The position numbers were made by a program, and so were the translations under genes. A stretch of DNA of 64,000 bases from Prunus persica. Its lineage: Eukaryota; Streptophyta; Magnoliopsida; Rosales; Rosaceae. The DNA lies in assembly GCF_000346465.2 (NCBI RefSeq), contig NC_034015.1, positions 20,460,462 to 20,524,461 on the forward strand, read 5' to 3'. The notes under the pieces are model-generated. The model was not told where the DNA came from, did no database searches, and worked only from the letters and a program-made list of their open reading frames with translations. Below are positions 1 through 11,791 of the stretch, one piece after another (position 1 is the stretch's first letter; each line of letters starts with the position of its first letter).

Positions 1-474
1 CTGATATTCATTCCCCCTGTTTGACTGTTCTGGAATCACTTCTCTTCTCTGTTTGGCTTCGGTTACCATCAGATGTTGATTTGGGGACACAGAGGGTATT
101 CACATAAAATTATTTAATGTTTTTGTACGTCTTCATCATTAAAAAAAAATCTATCATCTAAAAGATTTAAAAATCATTCAGGCTTTTGTAGAGGAGGTGA
201 TGGAACTTGTGGAGCTCACTCCATTAAGTGGAGCATTGGTTGGTCTACCGGGGGTAGATGGTTTGTCAACAGAACAACGAAAAAGGCTAACAATAGCTGT
301 CGAGCTGGTTGCCAACCCATCTATAGTATTCATGGATGAGCCCACATCAGGGTTGGATGCACGGTCTGCGGCTATTGTGATGAGGACCGTGAGGAATATT
401 GTCAATACTGGACGTACTATAGTGTGCACAATCCACCAGCCTAGCATAGACATCTTTGAATCCTTTGATGAGGT

Positions 475-518
<44 letters not shown>

Positions 519-2491
519 ATACATAATGATATAATGTACCCTATATATATGTATATCCACCTAAACTATCTTCCTACGTATATATAACCAATTTTCTAAC
601 AAGGTATGCACATGAAGACGTGTTTTTTTCTTCCAATTTTTAGATATGATAAGAATGGGTGAGATGGAGATGCAAAGACATGCATCTTGATTGATCCTAC
701 TATGACCAGAGTGTAAAACAGCTCAGTCATATTTGCCCGAGCATTTCTATATTGCTTTATTATCTTGATTGATCCTGCTATAATCTCATATGTGTTGCAG
801 CTTCTATTTTTGAAGCGTGGAGGAGAGCTCATATATGCTGGTCCACTTGGTCTTAATTCTTGTGAACTCATCAAGTACTTTGAGGTCAGATCATGCATGC
901 CATGCCAGTATATATTTCAGAACATGTGACTTTGGGTAATGTTCATGACTGTCAGCTTAACATGTGAATATTTCTTTCTGCAGGCAGTCGAAGGAGTGCC
1001 AAAGATCAGGCCTGGATATAATCCTGCTGCATGGATGCTTGACGTTACTTCTTCAGTTGAAGAAAGTCGCCGGGGGGTGGATTTTGCAGAAGTTTACCGA
1101 AGATCTAACTTGTTTCAGTATGAAAACTTAATGAATTCTGACTGTGCTGCTTTTATACAGAACTATATGCTTCTTGATCTAACAACCATCTTCCTTTGTC
1201 TCAGGCACAACAAAGAGTTGGTTGAAAGCCTGAGCAAGCCAAGTACCAATTCTAAAGAACTAAATTTTCCAACCAAGTACTCTCAGACATTTTTCGAACA
1301 ATTTCTCACTTGTCTTTGGAAGCAAAATCTGTCTTATTGGCGAAATCCTCAGTACACTGCAGTTCGCTTCTTTTACACTGTCATCATCTCATTGATGCTA
1401 GGAACAATTTGTTGGAGATTTGGTGCTAAGAGGTTTTCTCCTTTTTCTTAATCTTGTAATTTATGATAACTCTATAAGGGAACTAATCATCTTGATGTAT
1501 TATCTTCTTTCAGCCCTTATTTCTAGATGTCAATATGTGCCATTGGGTTTCTATATGACAGGATTTCTTTTCCCTTTGCAGGGGAACCCAGCAGGATTTA
1601 CTAAATGCTATGGGATCCATGTATGCAGCAATCCTATTTAGTGGAATCACCAATGGCACTGCTGTTCAACCTGTTGTTTCTATAGAACGATTTGTCTCAT
1701 ATCGAGAGAGAGCTGCTGGGATGTACTCAGCTTTACCATTTGCATTTGCTCAGGTTCGGCTTTACTACGCTACGCCCACTCTTTGAAACTCATAATATTA
1801 CCCTGGTATCCCTTAAATTTATCTAACGCATTGATCATGTATGCAGGTCGTGATAGAGCTCCCTTATGTGTTTGCACAAGCAATTATATACTGTGCAATT
1901 TTCTACTCTACGGCTTCATTTGAGTGGACTACTTTGAAGTTCGCTTGGTATATATTCTTTATGTATTTCACAATGCTATACTTCACCTTGTACGGCATGA
2001 TGACGACAGCTGTCACACCAAATCATAATGTGGCCTCTATAATTGCTGCTCCATTTTATATGCTATGGAACTTGTTCAGCGGCTTTATGATTCCTCACAA
2101 GGTAATGGAAGTGGCTGCTTTCATTGCTCAATCTCATGTGTACTTTATCAGATAACATATTCTTATAATAACTTGTTAAGAATACTCTCTAACACAATAA
2201 CTTGTTGCACTTGTTCAGAGAATTCCAATATGGTGGAGATGGTATTACTGGGCAAATCCTGTGGCCTGGAGTCTGTATGGCCTCTTTGTTTCGCAATACG
2301 GCGACGATGATAGTCTTTTGAAGCTGGCAGATGGAACTCATACAATGCAAGTAAGGCAGTTTCTCAAAGAAGGGTTTGGGTACAGGCGTGATTTTCTGAG
2401 TGTAGCCGGCATTATGGTGGTCGGTTTCTGCGTGTTTTTTTCCATTATCTTTGCCTTTGCAATAAAATCCTTCAACTTCCAGAGGAGATAA
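1..2491 (+). CDS. Full-size ABCG/PDR transporter, C-terminal part (ABCG40-like), 5' truncated by window
   Basis: Exons read as 1-95, 182-472, 801-884, 984-1117, 1205-1432, 1582-1753, 1847-2101 and 2219-2491, all with GT-AG junctions and compatible phases, giving about 510 residues. The fragment opens in the second nucleotide-binding domain (DIHSPCLTV after the Q-loop). It shows the signature [15 protein letters not shown], Walker [18 protein letters not shown] and the H-loop [16 protein letters not shown]. The second membrane domain follows ([41 protein letters not shown]), then the PDR end FNFQRR. Full-size ABCG proteins are plasma-membrane exporters or importers of hormones and terpenoids. 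The FNFQRR tail and the GA3ox neighbour favour the ABCG40/PDR12 group, which in Arabidopsis takes up abscisic acid. The exact orthologue and substrate are inferred. The N-terminal half lies outside the window. Confidence 0.93.
473..520. repeat. Compound (CT)n(TA)n microsatellite at an ABCG intron donor
   Basis: The tract starts right at the GT donor of the intron after IFESFDE. CT dinucleotides pass directly into TA dinucleotides. It is a likely length-polymorphic SSR. Confidence 0.9.
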
Positions 2492-3748
2492 CAAGGCAGA
2501 TTTCTATACCCTATTGCTTTAGTTATGGGATCATTGCATGGTGTGACAAGTATATCAGCATCTCAATTCATGAAGAAACAAATAAGTATATCAGCATCTC
2601 AATTCATGAAGAAACAATGTTAAAGTGTATAGCTACATGATTATATAGATATATAATATAGGATCAAATTATTTGTTTGTTTTAGATCGAGTGCAGATAA
2701 CAGCTAGTTGCTAGCTGGGCTTTTTATTTTTATTTTTATGTGTAAACAAATTACATGCTTTCAGTATTTATTTATTTATTTATTTTGGGTTTAACTTTAC
2801 AAAACTCAAACATGTTGTAAAGTACTTGGTGAATAAATTATAGGGCAGTGCAGCCATTGTGTCCTTTTTGTTTTGGTTCTAAGATTTTGATTTCTGTAAT
2901 GTCTCTATGGAGTTAGAAGACAGAGAGGTCCTAGTGCTGTAAATTCCAAACTAAATGGGTCCTCCACTACAAAAGGACCAAATTGGCAATTTGCCAATAC
3001 TTTCGAATTAGAATTAGACAACAGACTTGGGGCCAATTCGTGAATCTGTACAAAATAGATCATGTCGTTTTTACCCAACCAGATTACGTTTTTATTTACG
3101 TGTAGTTTCCATGAAAAATATTGACACGTGTTTGAAAGCTAACGGCGCTTTGCCCCAAACCTTGCGAGCCTTTCTTCTTCCCCCTCTTTCGATTGCCATG
3201 AACCCCTCCACGAGCAAAGAGCTGGAGCATTCAAACCCGAGAATCCAAATCATTTGAAAGTACAAGATCTTCGTGGGCCAGTGGCCTCATTTGTTTGATC
3301 CGATCCAATCCAATTCAATATAGTTTTTAACAGCACAACGCAAGGCATGGCTCCTGGGCCTTTGATTTCTCTATATACACAAGGCATGCCTCATAAGTAC
3401 AACTTACTCTTTTGGTACATTTTCTCTAAGAGAGAGATAAGAAGAAGAAGAAAAAAAGAGAAACCCAGAAAGGAAAAAAGGAAGAATGGGGACTGAACTG
3501 ATAAAATGAAGTGCTAGGTTTCAAAGTTTCCCAAACGCCCGCCCCATTCAATTCTGAAACCGACTTTCACATAATGACAGATATCATGCATACATAGGGT
3601 CAAGAAATGCCATAGAAAAGTAGATTGTAGCTGCAGTTGCAACACTTGCCCTACATGCATCTACATGTAACTTACATGCCACACCCATTATCTCAACGCA
3701 GTTCAAAAGGGTTCTCATTCTCAACAAGAAACCCACAAAATAATTACC
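2492..3748. other. Spacer between ABCG and GA3ox: 3' UTR, tandem repeat and GA3ox promoter
   Basis: It contains the ABCG 3' UTR with a 36-bp direct repeat (2548-2617). The presumed GA3ox promoter follows. A TATA-like CTATATACAC near 3371 precedes a purine-rich GAGA/GAAG leader (about 3425-3485). No coding segment was recognised. Confidence 0.6.
2548..2617. repeat. 36-bp tandem direct repeat in the ABCG 3' UTR
   Basis: Two adjacent, almost exact copies begin at 2548 and 2584. Each starts AAGTATATCAGCATC and ends GAAGAAACA. It begins about 57 bases after the stop codon, so it is probably transcribed. Confidence 0.9.
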
Positions 3749-5745
3749 ATGAACATCCACCTCTCTTCCCACCACCACCTCATCCCTCTCGACTTCAAAT
3801 CCCTCGTCACCTTACCCAACTCCCACACTTGGGCTCCATCCTCCTCCGATCACCACCCGTTCCCCGAATCCGTACCGGTCATCGACCTATCCGACCCGAA
3901 TGCCACCCCTCTGGTCCGCCTTGCCTGTGAGAAATGGGGTGTGTTCCAAGTCACCAACCATGGCGTTCCCATGAACCTCATCAAACAAACTCAGCTCCAA
4001 ACCCATCGACTCTTCGCCCTCCCCAGAGACCAAAAACTCCGGGTCCTCCGCTCGCCCGATGGCTTCACCGGGTACGGGTCGGCCCGCATTTCTGACAACT
4101 TCCCCAAGCTGATGTGGTCGGAGGGTTTCTCGATGATGGGGTCTCCGCTGGAACATGCCCGCCAGCTTTGGCCACTTCACCACGCCAACTTCTGGTACGT
4201 GCCAGAGACAAATAAATAAATAAAATAATGCATCTCCAGTGTGTATCATCTCTTTATTTTCATGCCACACTTCTCTAATTGAGTAAAATCTACTAATACA
4301 ATAAATATAAAAATACCTAACAATTTCCTTTGCTAAATGTCTTCAAGGATATATTAGTAATTAGATCATGTTCGTTATGATCGATGAATGAAAGGCCAGG
4401 CTTAGGGACGTCACGTGGCGGGATATGGGTGATCTAGAAACTTGGCTTCCAATACGCTAGTTTTGTACTGGTTCATGATCCATATAAATAGGCTTTGCCC
4501 TTCACTTCACGTAGGCCTTTTTCGCTCATGAATCACCATCCAACCCATACACTAGAATCTAGATTTTGACCCAATAAAAATAAATATATTTTTATATTTA
4601 CATGTTTGGGTTTGTGCTTAAACATTTTTTTCTTTTTCTATTTTCCTTTTTTTTTTCACTTCCTTAGAAAGTTATGTTTGCTTTGGATACGCATGACAAA
4701 TAAATATGGTCGTTGTTTTTGATGATTTGAATTGAAGACCGAAGTCGACATCAAAGTGAATTTAAAAATTGAGTTCAATTAAATTCAACATAAAAAGACA
4801 TAGAACCCACTAGAGTCATTAAACTCACGAAAGACATAAAGTTCACAAAACACAACAGAGACTTGAAAAACCCTAAGATAAAGAACAGGGAAATGCTACA
4901 CCACTCAAAACCCACGAGCGACGCCATCAATGCAAGACCACAACCCCCGAAGAGAAAACGATAACCAAAGCTACAAATAGAAAATGGTGGTAAATATGAT
5001 TGTTGTCTGAATCTTAATCCTATATTTGTCCGTATATATTTGTCGGAATCTCAATGTACTTAATGTACTTAATTAATGGTTCAGATTGAAAACAACGTAT
5101 TTGTCGGTATATCTGTGTCCTACTTATTAAACCAAATCCATATCCTGATCTTACTGGTGATGCAGTAATGTAATGGAAGAGTACCAAATGGAGATGAAGG
5201 GACTTGCTGCAAAACTGATAGAGCTCATGCTTCGATCATTGGGCTTGAACAATGAAGATGTCAAATGGCTCAGACATCCTCGGTCCTTGCTTCAACTCAA
5301 CTCATACCCCGTCTGCCCAGACCCGACCCGGGCCATGGGCCTAGCCCCTCACACAGACTCCTCATTGCTCACTTTGCTATACCAGACCACTACAGGCGGC
5401 CTGCAAGTCCTTGTGGACGGGGTTTCGTGGGCGCCGGTGTACCCAACTGCCGGTGCGCTGGTTGTCAACGTCGGGGATTTAATGCACATACTATCCAACG
5501 GATGTTTCAAGAGTGTAGTCCATCGTGCCATTGTCAACAAAGTGCACCATCGCATCTCCATCGCATACTTCTACGGCCCACCATGGGATGTGAAGATATC
5601 GCCGTTGATGAAATTGATCGATCACAATCATCCACCTCTCTATCAGCCGGTAACTTGGAAGGAGTACCTTGGTTACAAGGCAACGCACTTCAACAAGGCG
5701 CTTGAACTCATCCGGAATGATGGAGGAGAAATACAAGCCAACTAG
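3749..5745 (+). CDS. GA3ox1: Gibberellin 3-beta-dioxygenase (GA3ox)
   Basis: Two exons, 3749-4194 and 5166-5745, are joined by a 971-bp phase-2 intron and give 341 residues, a normal GA3ox length. This 2-oxoglutarate/Fe(II) dioxygenase converts GA9/GA20 to bioactive GA4/GA1 in the cytosol. Visible features are the N-terminal dioxygenase segment (VPVIDLSD, CEKWGVFQVTNHGVP) and the GA3ox-typical stretch GYGSARISDNFPKLMWSEGF. The iron triad is H211, D213 and H268 (HTDSS; SVVHRAIVN). The 2OG-binding pair is R278-x-S280. The end VTWKEYLGYKATHFNKAL is also typical. The splice restores FCNVMEEYQMEM, as in the family. It is downstream of the ABCG gene on the same strand, the order seen at Arabidopsis ABCG40/GA3ox1. 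The intron holds a promoter-like motif pair. The 3-oxidase call is firm; the paralogue number is inferred from synteny. Confidence 0.95.
4412..4491 (+). promoter_or_regulatory. G-box plus TATA-like motif pair inside the GA3ox intron
   Basis: CACGTG sits at 4412-4417 within GACGTCACGTGGCG. A good TATA box, TATAAATAG, lies at 4483-4491, about 70 bases downstream. This spacing resembles a core promoter. A transcript starting here could reach exon 2, which carries all the iron and 2OG ligands and has an in-frame ATG at 5173. Promoter activity is inferred. Confidence 0.35.
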
Positions 5746-6147
5746 CTAGCATTCATCTTTGATTTCAACTCATCTTTGGTTTGGCTGATTGTACATGTAA
5801 TTTGTAAAATGAAATGGTTGATTAGGTAAAATAAAACATTCGGCTATCTTTAAGACTGCCTTCATATACGTTTCGTCTAGCAAAATATCATTTACATTAT
5901 AAGCCCCTGTGAGTTGAAAGAGATCCTTTTGATCAAGTTTGACATCGTTAGGCTGGTTGGCCTTGGTCTTGGTCCAACAAAATTCTTCTATGGGTTAACT
6001 GGGGCTGGGTTAAAATCTAAAACCCTTTTACCATACGCTAAAAAGATAACCAGATAAAGAACAAACAAAAGCATCAAATTGCTGTCTCCTTTGGGATGTG
6101 GTAATGGAGAAGGTAAACCATTTTCAAGATAAAACGATACAACTTTG

Positions 6148-9100
6148 TCACTTCCAGAGCTTGACGAACTTGTCGTGGCTAGCGGAAGCAACCAACCCGG
6201 TAGCATCTGATACCGCCAAAGAAGATACTAGCTTGTCATGAGCATGCAGAGTCATTGTCTTGTTCTCGGTCATGTTCCAAAGCTCCAAAGTCTGAAATCC
6301 CACCATTGCATATCAAAAACAAAACCTCACTAAGCATCTTCAACAAGAGCAAGTCACCGGGTAACAAGTTCATCTTTAATGTAAAGAGAAGTAGAGCAGT
6401 ATAGCTTACCTCATAGCAGCCAATGACCAACAATGAAGGACAAGTTGGATGGAAAACACATGTATTAAATTTGTTGCCAGAACAGCTCAACTCATGAATG
6501 CATTCCCCTCTGGCGCTGGAGACAACTGACCACACTCTAACCAAGTCATCACTCACTGATGCTAGAAAGTCACCAGAAGGATCCCAGCACACAGAATGGA
6601 CAAGGTTCTTATGGCCCTACAATTAATAGCACAAGATATAAATCAGAAAGCATTCATGATGAACAACAGCACATGAATCGCATCAAAGTAAACATGTATT
6701 AGTGGGTTCTTACTGATAACCACTTCATTCAAGCCCAAATGTGGACACAACTAGTAAGTGCCCATTCCAAAAATAAAGTTAAAAAAATTAGTACTACAAA
6801 TGTTAAGAAGTAATGGGAAGTTCAGAAGAAACCTGTAATTTACGCACGCAAGCTTGCGTCTCGACATCAAGGATGGATACAAAATTATCAGCTGCAGCTG
6901 CAAGGTTTCTTCCAGCTTTGGGTTGAAACCTCATCTGAGTTGCACCACCCTGAAAAATATAGGTAATATTATCAAATGCCAAAGGATTTACTAAACAGAG
7001 AAACAGAATTCTAGTATTCCCTATATAGTATAGACAAATTAACCTTGAAACAAATTAACCTTGAAAGGATTTACTAAACAGAGAAACAAGATTTACCTTG
7101 AAAACTCCAGCACAACTACCATTCTTGATACTCCAGTATCGTATCTCACTGTTGTTATCACAAGAGCAGAGAAGGTCCTCTTTACTAGGGTGGAAGTCCA
7201 CTGACATAACAGTTGTAGAATGCCCCACAAAAGTACGGAGTGAATATCCAGGCTGCACAACATTTTTTTATGGATTCATTACATAGATGAAATAAGAATC
7301 GAGGGTTCAGTAATTTAGTGATGACAGTTCAGTAGTAATGTATAAATTTGAAGATTAAAAATGAAAAGTCAGTCAAAAATAACATGATGTAGCATTGAGG
7401 GAAAAACAAAAAACACATTGACTAACATTATCAGCATCCCAAACCCTGACAGTTTTGTCAGCAGAAGATGTAGCAAGCCTTGACATGCTAGGACTAAAAC
7501 GAACATCGGTTATCCATTGAGAATGCTCTTCAAGTGTAGACTTTACAGTATAGGACTCAGTACACCACAATACAGCCTGCACCATAAAATAATCAAGTAA
7601 TCATGACTACTTTGTGTTTCTATAAGCCATAAGATTAACTGAAACAGTATCAAAACGTCCATCATTCATATTCGCAGCACTTTTCCTTTTTTTAAAACTA
7701 GATAGTAAGATAAGTTTGGTCATGCACAGAGCCCATATGAAAAATTCAATCTTCCTAGGCCTACCTTTCGGTCATGCCCACCAGTGGCAAGTGATTTTCC
7801 ATCTGAAGAGAAGTGACAGCATTCAACTTTACTTGTACTTGCAGGAATAAGATGGACTTCCGTAAAAGTGAAACCTAATTTCATCAAGAAAATGTTAAAG
7901 CCTTTTGCTATATTTCTAGTATAATATAAGACCAAGCCATATACATCTCGTGACATAAATAACAAAGTTTATCAATGTCAGATATTTGCATTCTTCGTAC
8001 CTTTGCTGACATCTGAACAGCGAGCAACTCTACCTCTAGGGTCAGCATCATCATGTGATAAGAACGATTCAACATTATCCTCTAAAGATCCATCATCCAC
8101 AAAACGGTCCACATCAGTCTGCAATACATAGCTTAGTTACTGACTGCCAATGGAGTTCTAGGAACAATCACTCACAAGTAAACACTTTGTGCTTTATCAC
8201 AAAGAGCACACTAACCTTAATATGAAAATCACATATGAGGCAAGCCTAAGCCTAAAAGCATAATCGACCCACTAGGGCATAGCAACAGGGAGAAAAGTGG
8301 AAATTTGGTTTAACATTTCTCCATCCAATGAATTATCCACATTTGGTAACTCAAGCACACTCTAGTCCGTACCATTTAAGTTACTAAGAGGAGCAGGGAC
8401 ATAGTAAGAAAATAATGAAACATTGCACCTTTCTACCCCCTTGAGGTAAACTCTGTTCTTTTCCTTCTCAGCAATGGCACATTTTTTATGGATGGAAAAG
8501 TTAGATAGGAAATCAATTGAACCCACTGGAGCAAATGCGAATCAAGTTTGAAGCACTCATCAGTGAAATGTTACAGATTGTGACTCCAAATCAAGTCACC
8601 TTAAATGCAATCAATACAAAGAAGTTAGACATAACAATGATAAGTTTCTAACCAATTTATTTTGCGCTGATGCAAGTGAGCCCAAACCATCAGAGCCAAA
8701 CATAAGTAGAGACTTTGAGGAACCACCATTATGGGATAAAGTTGGCATAGACATTACATCTCCTGGTGTGTGGGTAGAAGGCGTTGAAGGTGAACTGGGA
8801 GATGGTCCTGTGGTATTAACAGTCCCTGAGCTATTGGCAGGACCTGAAGATGACACTGGCTGCTTTCTCTTTCGCCCAATTTGATTCTTTGAAGCCTTAA
8901 ACCAGGAAAACAAAATGAGAAAAGCAACCCGGATATAACAATTTTCAACACTGATGAAGTTCACAGCGAAAATAAAGACTAAAGACAATTGACTCTGAAA
9001 ATATGATTAAATTCAAGTTTTAATATTATAATAAAAGTTATATAGGTGAAAAGGTAACGAATGTAAAATATCAAATGTGAAAAAAGCATATGTCATGTAT

Positions 9101-11729
9101 CAATAGTTTAGGATTTGTGAAAATTAGGATATGCAAAAATCTCCAGGACATGTGGATATATTTGTAAAACACTTTGCTGCAAGATCAAGTTGGAAAAAAG
9201 AAGAAAGAGATAATAAAAAGAACATATAGCTTCATAAAGTTTGAATCCGATAGCCAGTAATAGAAAACCTGATCATTCCCTTGTAAGGTGTTAGCCATGC
9301 TGCCATCTGCCACAATGCCACCAGAACCAATAATTTTTTCTTGCTGCTGTAGGTGTTGGCTTGAACTCTGAGATTGTTGACTTGAAAGCGGATGCTGCGA
9401 ATACTGTTGCTGCTGTTGATTGTTGCTTTGCATCTGCTGTTGCTGTAACTGATAAGTTGGCTACTCATATAAGCAAATATATATGGGAAGCTTAAAGTTC
9501 ACAAGATCCTAATGATACTAGCTAAAACAATGAGTTTTCTTAAATCCAGATGTAGAAGAAGAAATGATACCTTCATAATCATATCGGCATCCGCACGAGG
9601 TAATACCGGGCAACCAACTTGTACTGGTGATCCAACGTTAGATACGTCAACAGAATTTAGTTGACCATCCTTCCCGAGACCCGTATTTTGATTGTTGAGA
9701 AGCATTCTCAGCCTTCTACTGTCCAAGTCATTGGCAGATGGGGAAGCCAGATTTTGTTGTGCAAGCATAAGTTGCTGCTGTAGCTGAAGTTGATTGAAGG
9801 GTTGAGGGGACTGCATCATAGACGTTTGCTGCTGAAGAATCCCAGATCGAAACCGATCAAATCCCTAAAAAGGTGAGATGTTATCAGAAAAGAAACTATA
9901 AACTCAAAAATGCAGATGCTAACAAGCCAGTTTCGTCTTTGGCAGCATGGGTAGTTGGCAAAAATGCTCTTCGTTTATTTGCTTACATTTAAAATCATGT
10001 TGTCTTCTTATCAGTAATGCCAATGGAATGTGGCATCAAATATTGCTGAGCACACTTTATACAACCAACTTGAACAAGTTTCCATTTCAAGATATTACCC
10101 TCATCTTTTTAAGGTGTTATTTCAGTTTTCCTTCAACAACAAGATGTCAATATAAAACCAGACTTCACTAATAATAGGTCATAAAATCTTGCACAAAACA
10201 GAAAACATGTTTCTCAAGTGGTGTTACATATTTTTAGTAAAAACAAAAAATGAGAGAGAGAGAGAGAGAGAGAGTGATATTAATATGTATATCTAAAAGA
10301 AGAAGATTAATTGTTAATCATCCTTAACCTTTAGGTGTATGGTATTCTTAATTCAATGCCTTAAGAATATAGCATTTCCTCTAAAAATTTCACCCATCAA
10401 GTACTCCATTTTCTGTTTGACTTAACACTATAGTTAGCTATTGGCCACAGAATAGCCCAAGGACCAAACAGAAAACATAAATTAGAATCATATCAAGTGG
10501 AGGGGGGGGGGAGAGAGAGAGAGAGAATGATACTCATATGTATATCTAAAAGAAGAAGATTAATTTTTAATCATCCTTAACCTTTAGGTGTATGGTATTC
10601 TTAATTCAATGCCTTAAGAATATAGCATTTCCTCTAAAAATTTCACCCATCAAGTACTCCATTTTCTGTTTGACTTAACACTATAGTTAGCTATTGGCCA
10701 CAGAATAGCCCAAGGACCAAACAGAAAACATAAATTAGAATCATATCAAGTGGAGGGGGGATGCAAAAGTAATATCAACACTGGGTATTTAGTTCTACCG
10801 TTAAAGGCCATCCTTTCAGAGTCAAATTGTTACTGCCTTGATTTGATCCTGAAATGAACATATGAATCATTCATAGGAGATAAATAGATACCAGAAATAA
10901 ATTCAAAGAGCTTTTGAACGTTTACAATTTTCTTATTTATCTGTTCAAGTTTCACACCCAAAACCCACCCAGAAATTCCCCGTACAGAATAAAAAAAACA
11001 CAATATTAATCGATACCATGAGCGCCAATCAATGATCCTTCTGGAGCAGCAGCTCTGGGGTTCATCATCTCAGTCTTTATGTCCTGTTTCATCATTCAAA
11101 GGAAACCCAAAATAAGAAAAATCAACCTGTATGGATAAAAAACGAAGTATGAAACAGATCGCTGATGATAATCACCTGTGTCGAACCAGGAAGTTGCTGA
11201 CTCCGGTTGTGAGCTTGTTGAAGATTCCCCAACATACCTCCAGGTGTACCATGCAGCATTTGACTGTCAGGAAGGAGTTCAACCACTTTCATATTAAGCA
11301 TCAATTGCACACAAAGAGCATGTGTTACACCACAATGCTGAGTAATGGTAAATATGGAATCTTCAAGAGAAATACCGAGGAGGCTGGCCACCTGTAGTGG
11401 CGGCTTTCAACAATGAGGCATGATTGGAATCCAGAAGCTGACTCACATTATCACCTAATCTTTGCTGCATGGTGTACGTATTGTGAGTTGATGAATAGAT
11501 GAAAGGAATCTAAAATATAAAGAACTTCTTTGAATCTATGGAAAAACTTATTACCTTGATAGCTGCATCATCCAAACCATCCCTCTGTATTGGAAGCTTT
11601 AATCTCTCTTCATACATTTTTGTTGCCATTGAATTAGCAGTTGCAGGGTTCTGCCTCAAAAGAGGGTCATTGCCAACAAGCCCATTGGCAGTGCCATTTA
11701 GAAGCTGGGTCCCATCTCGACGCTGCTGT

Positions 11730-11791
<62 letters not shown>

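Noticed and set aside
11376..11392. Donor of LEUNIG exon 5 at ACAG|GTGG (11392)
   Set aside because: It puts the next exon out of frame. The donor at 11376 gives GGQPPRQMLHG, matching LEUNIG.
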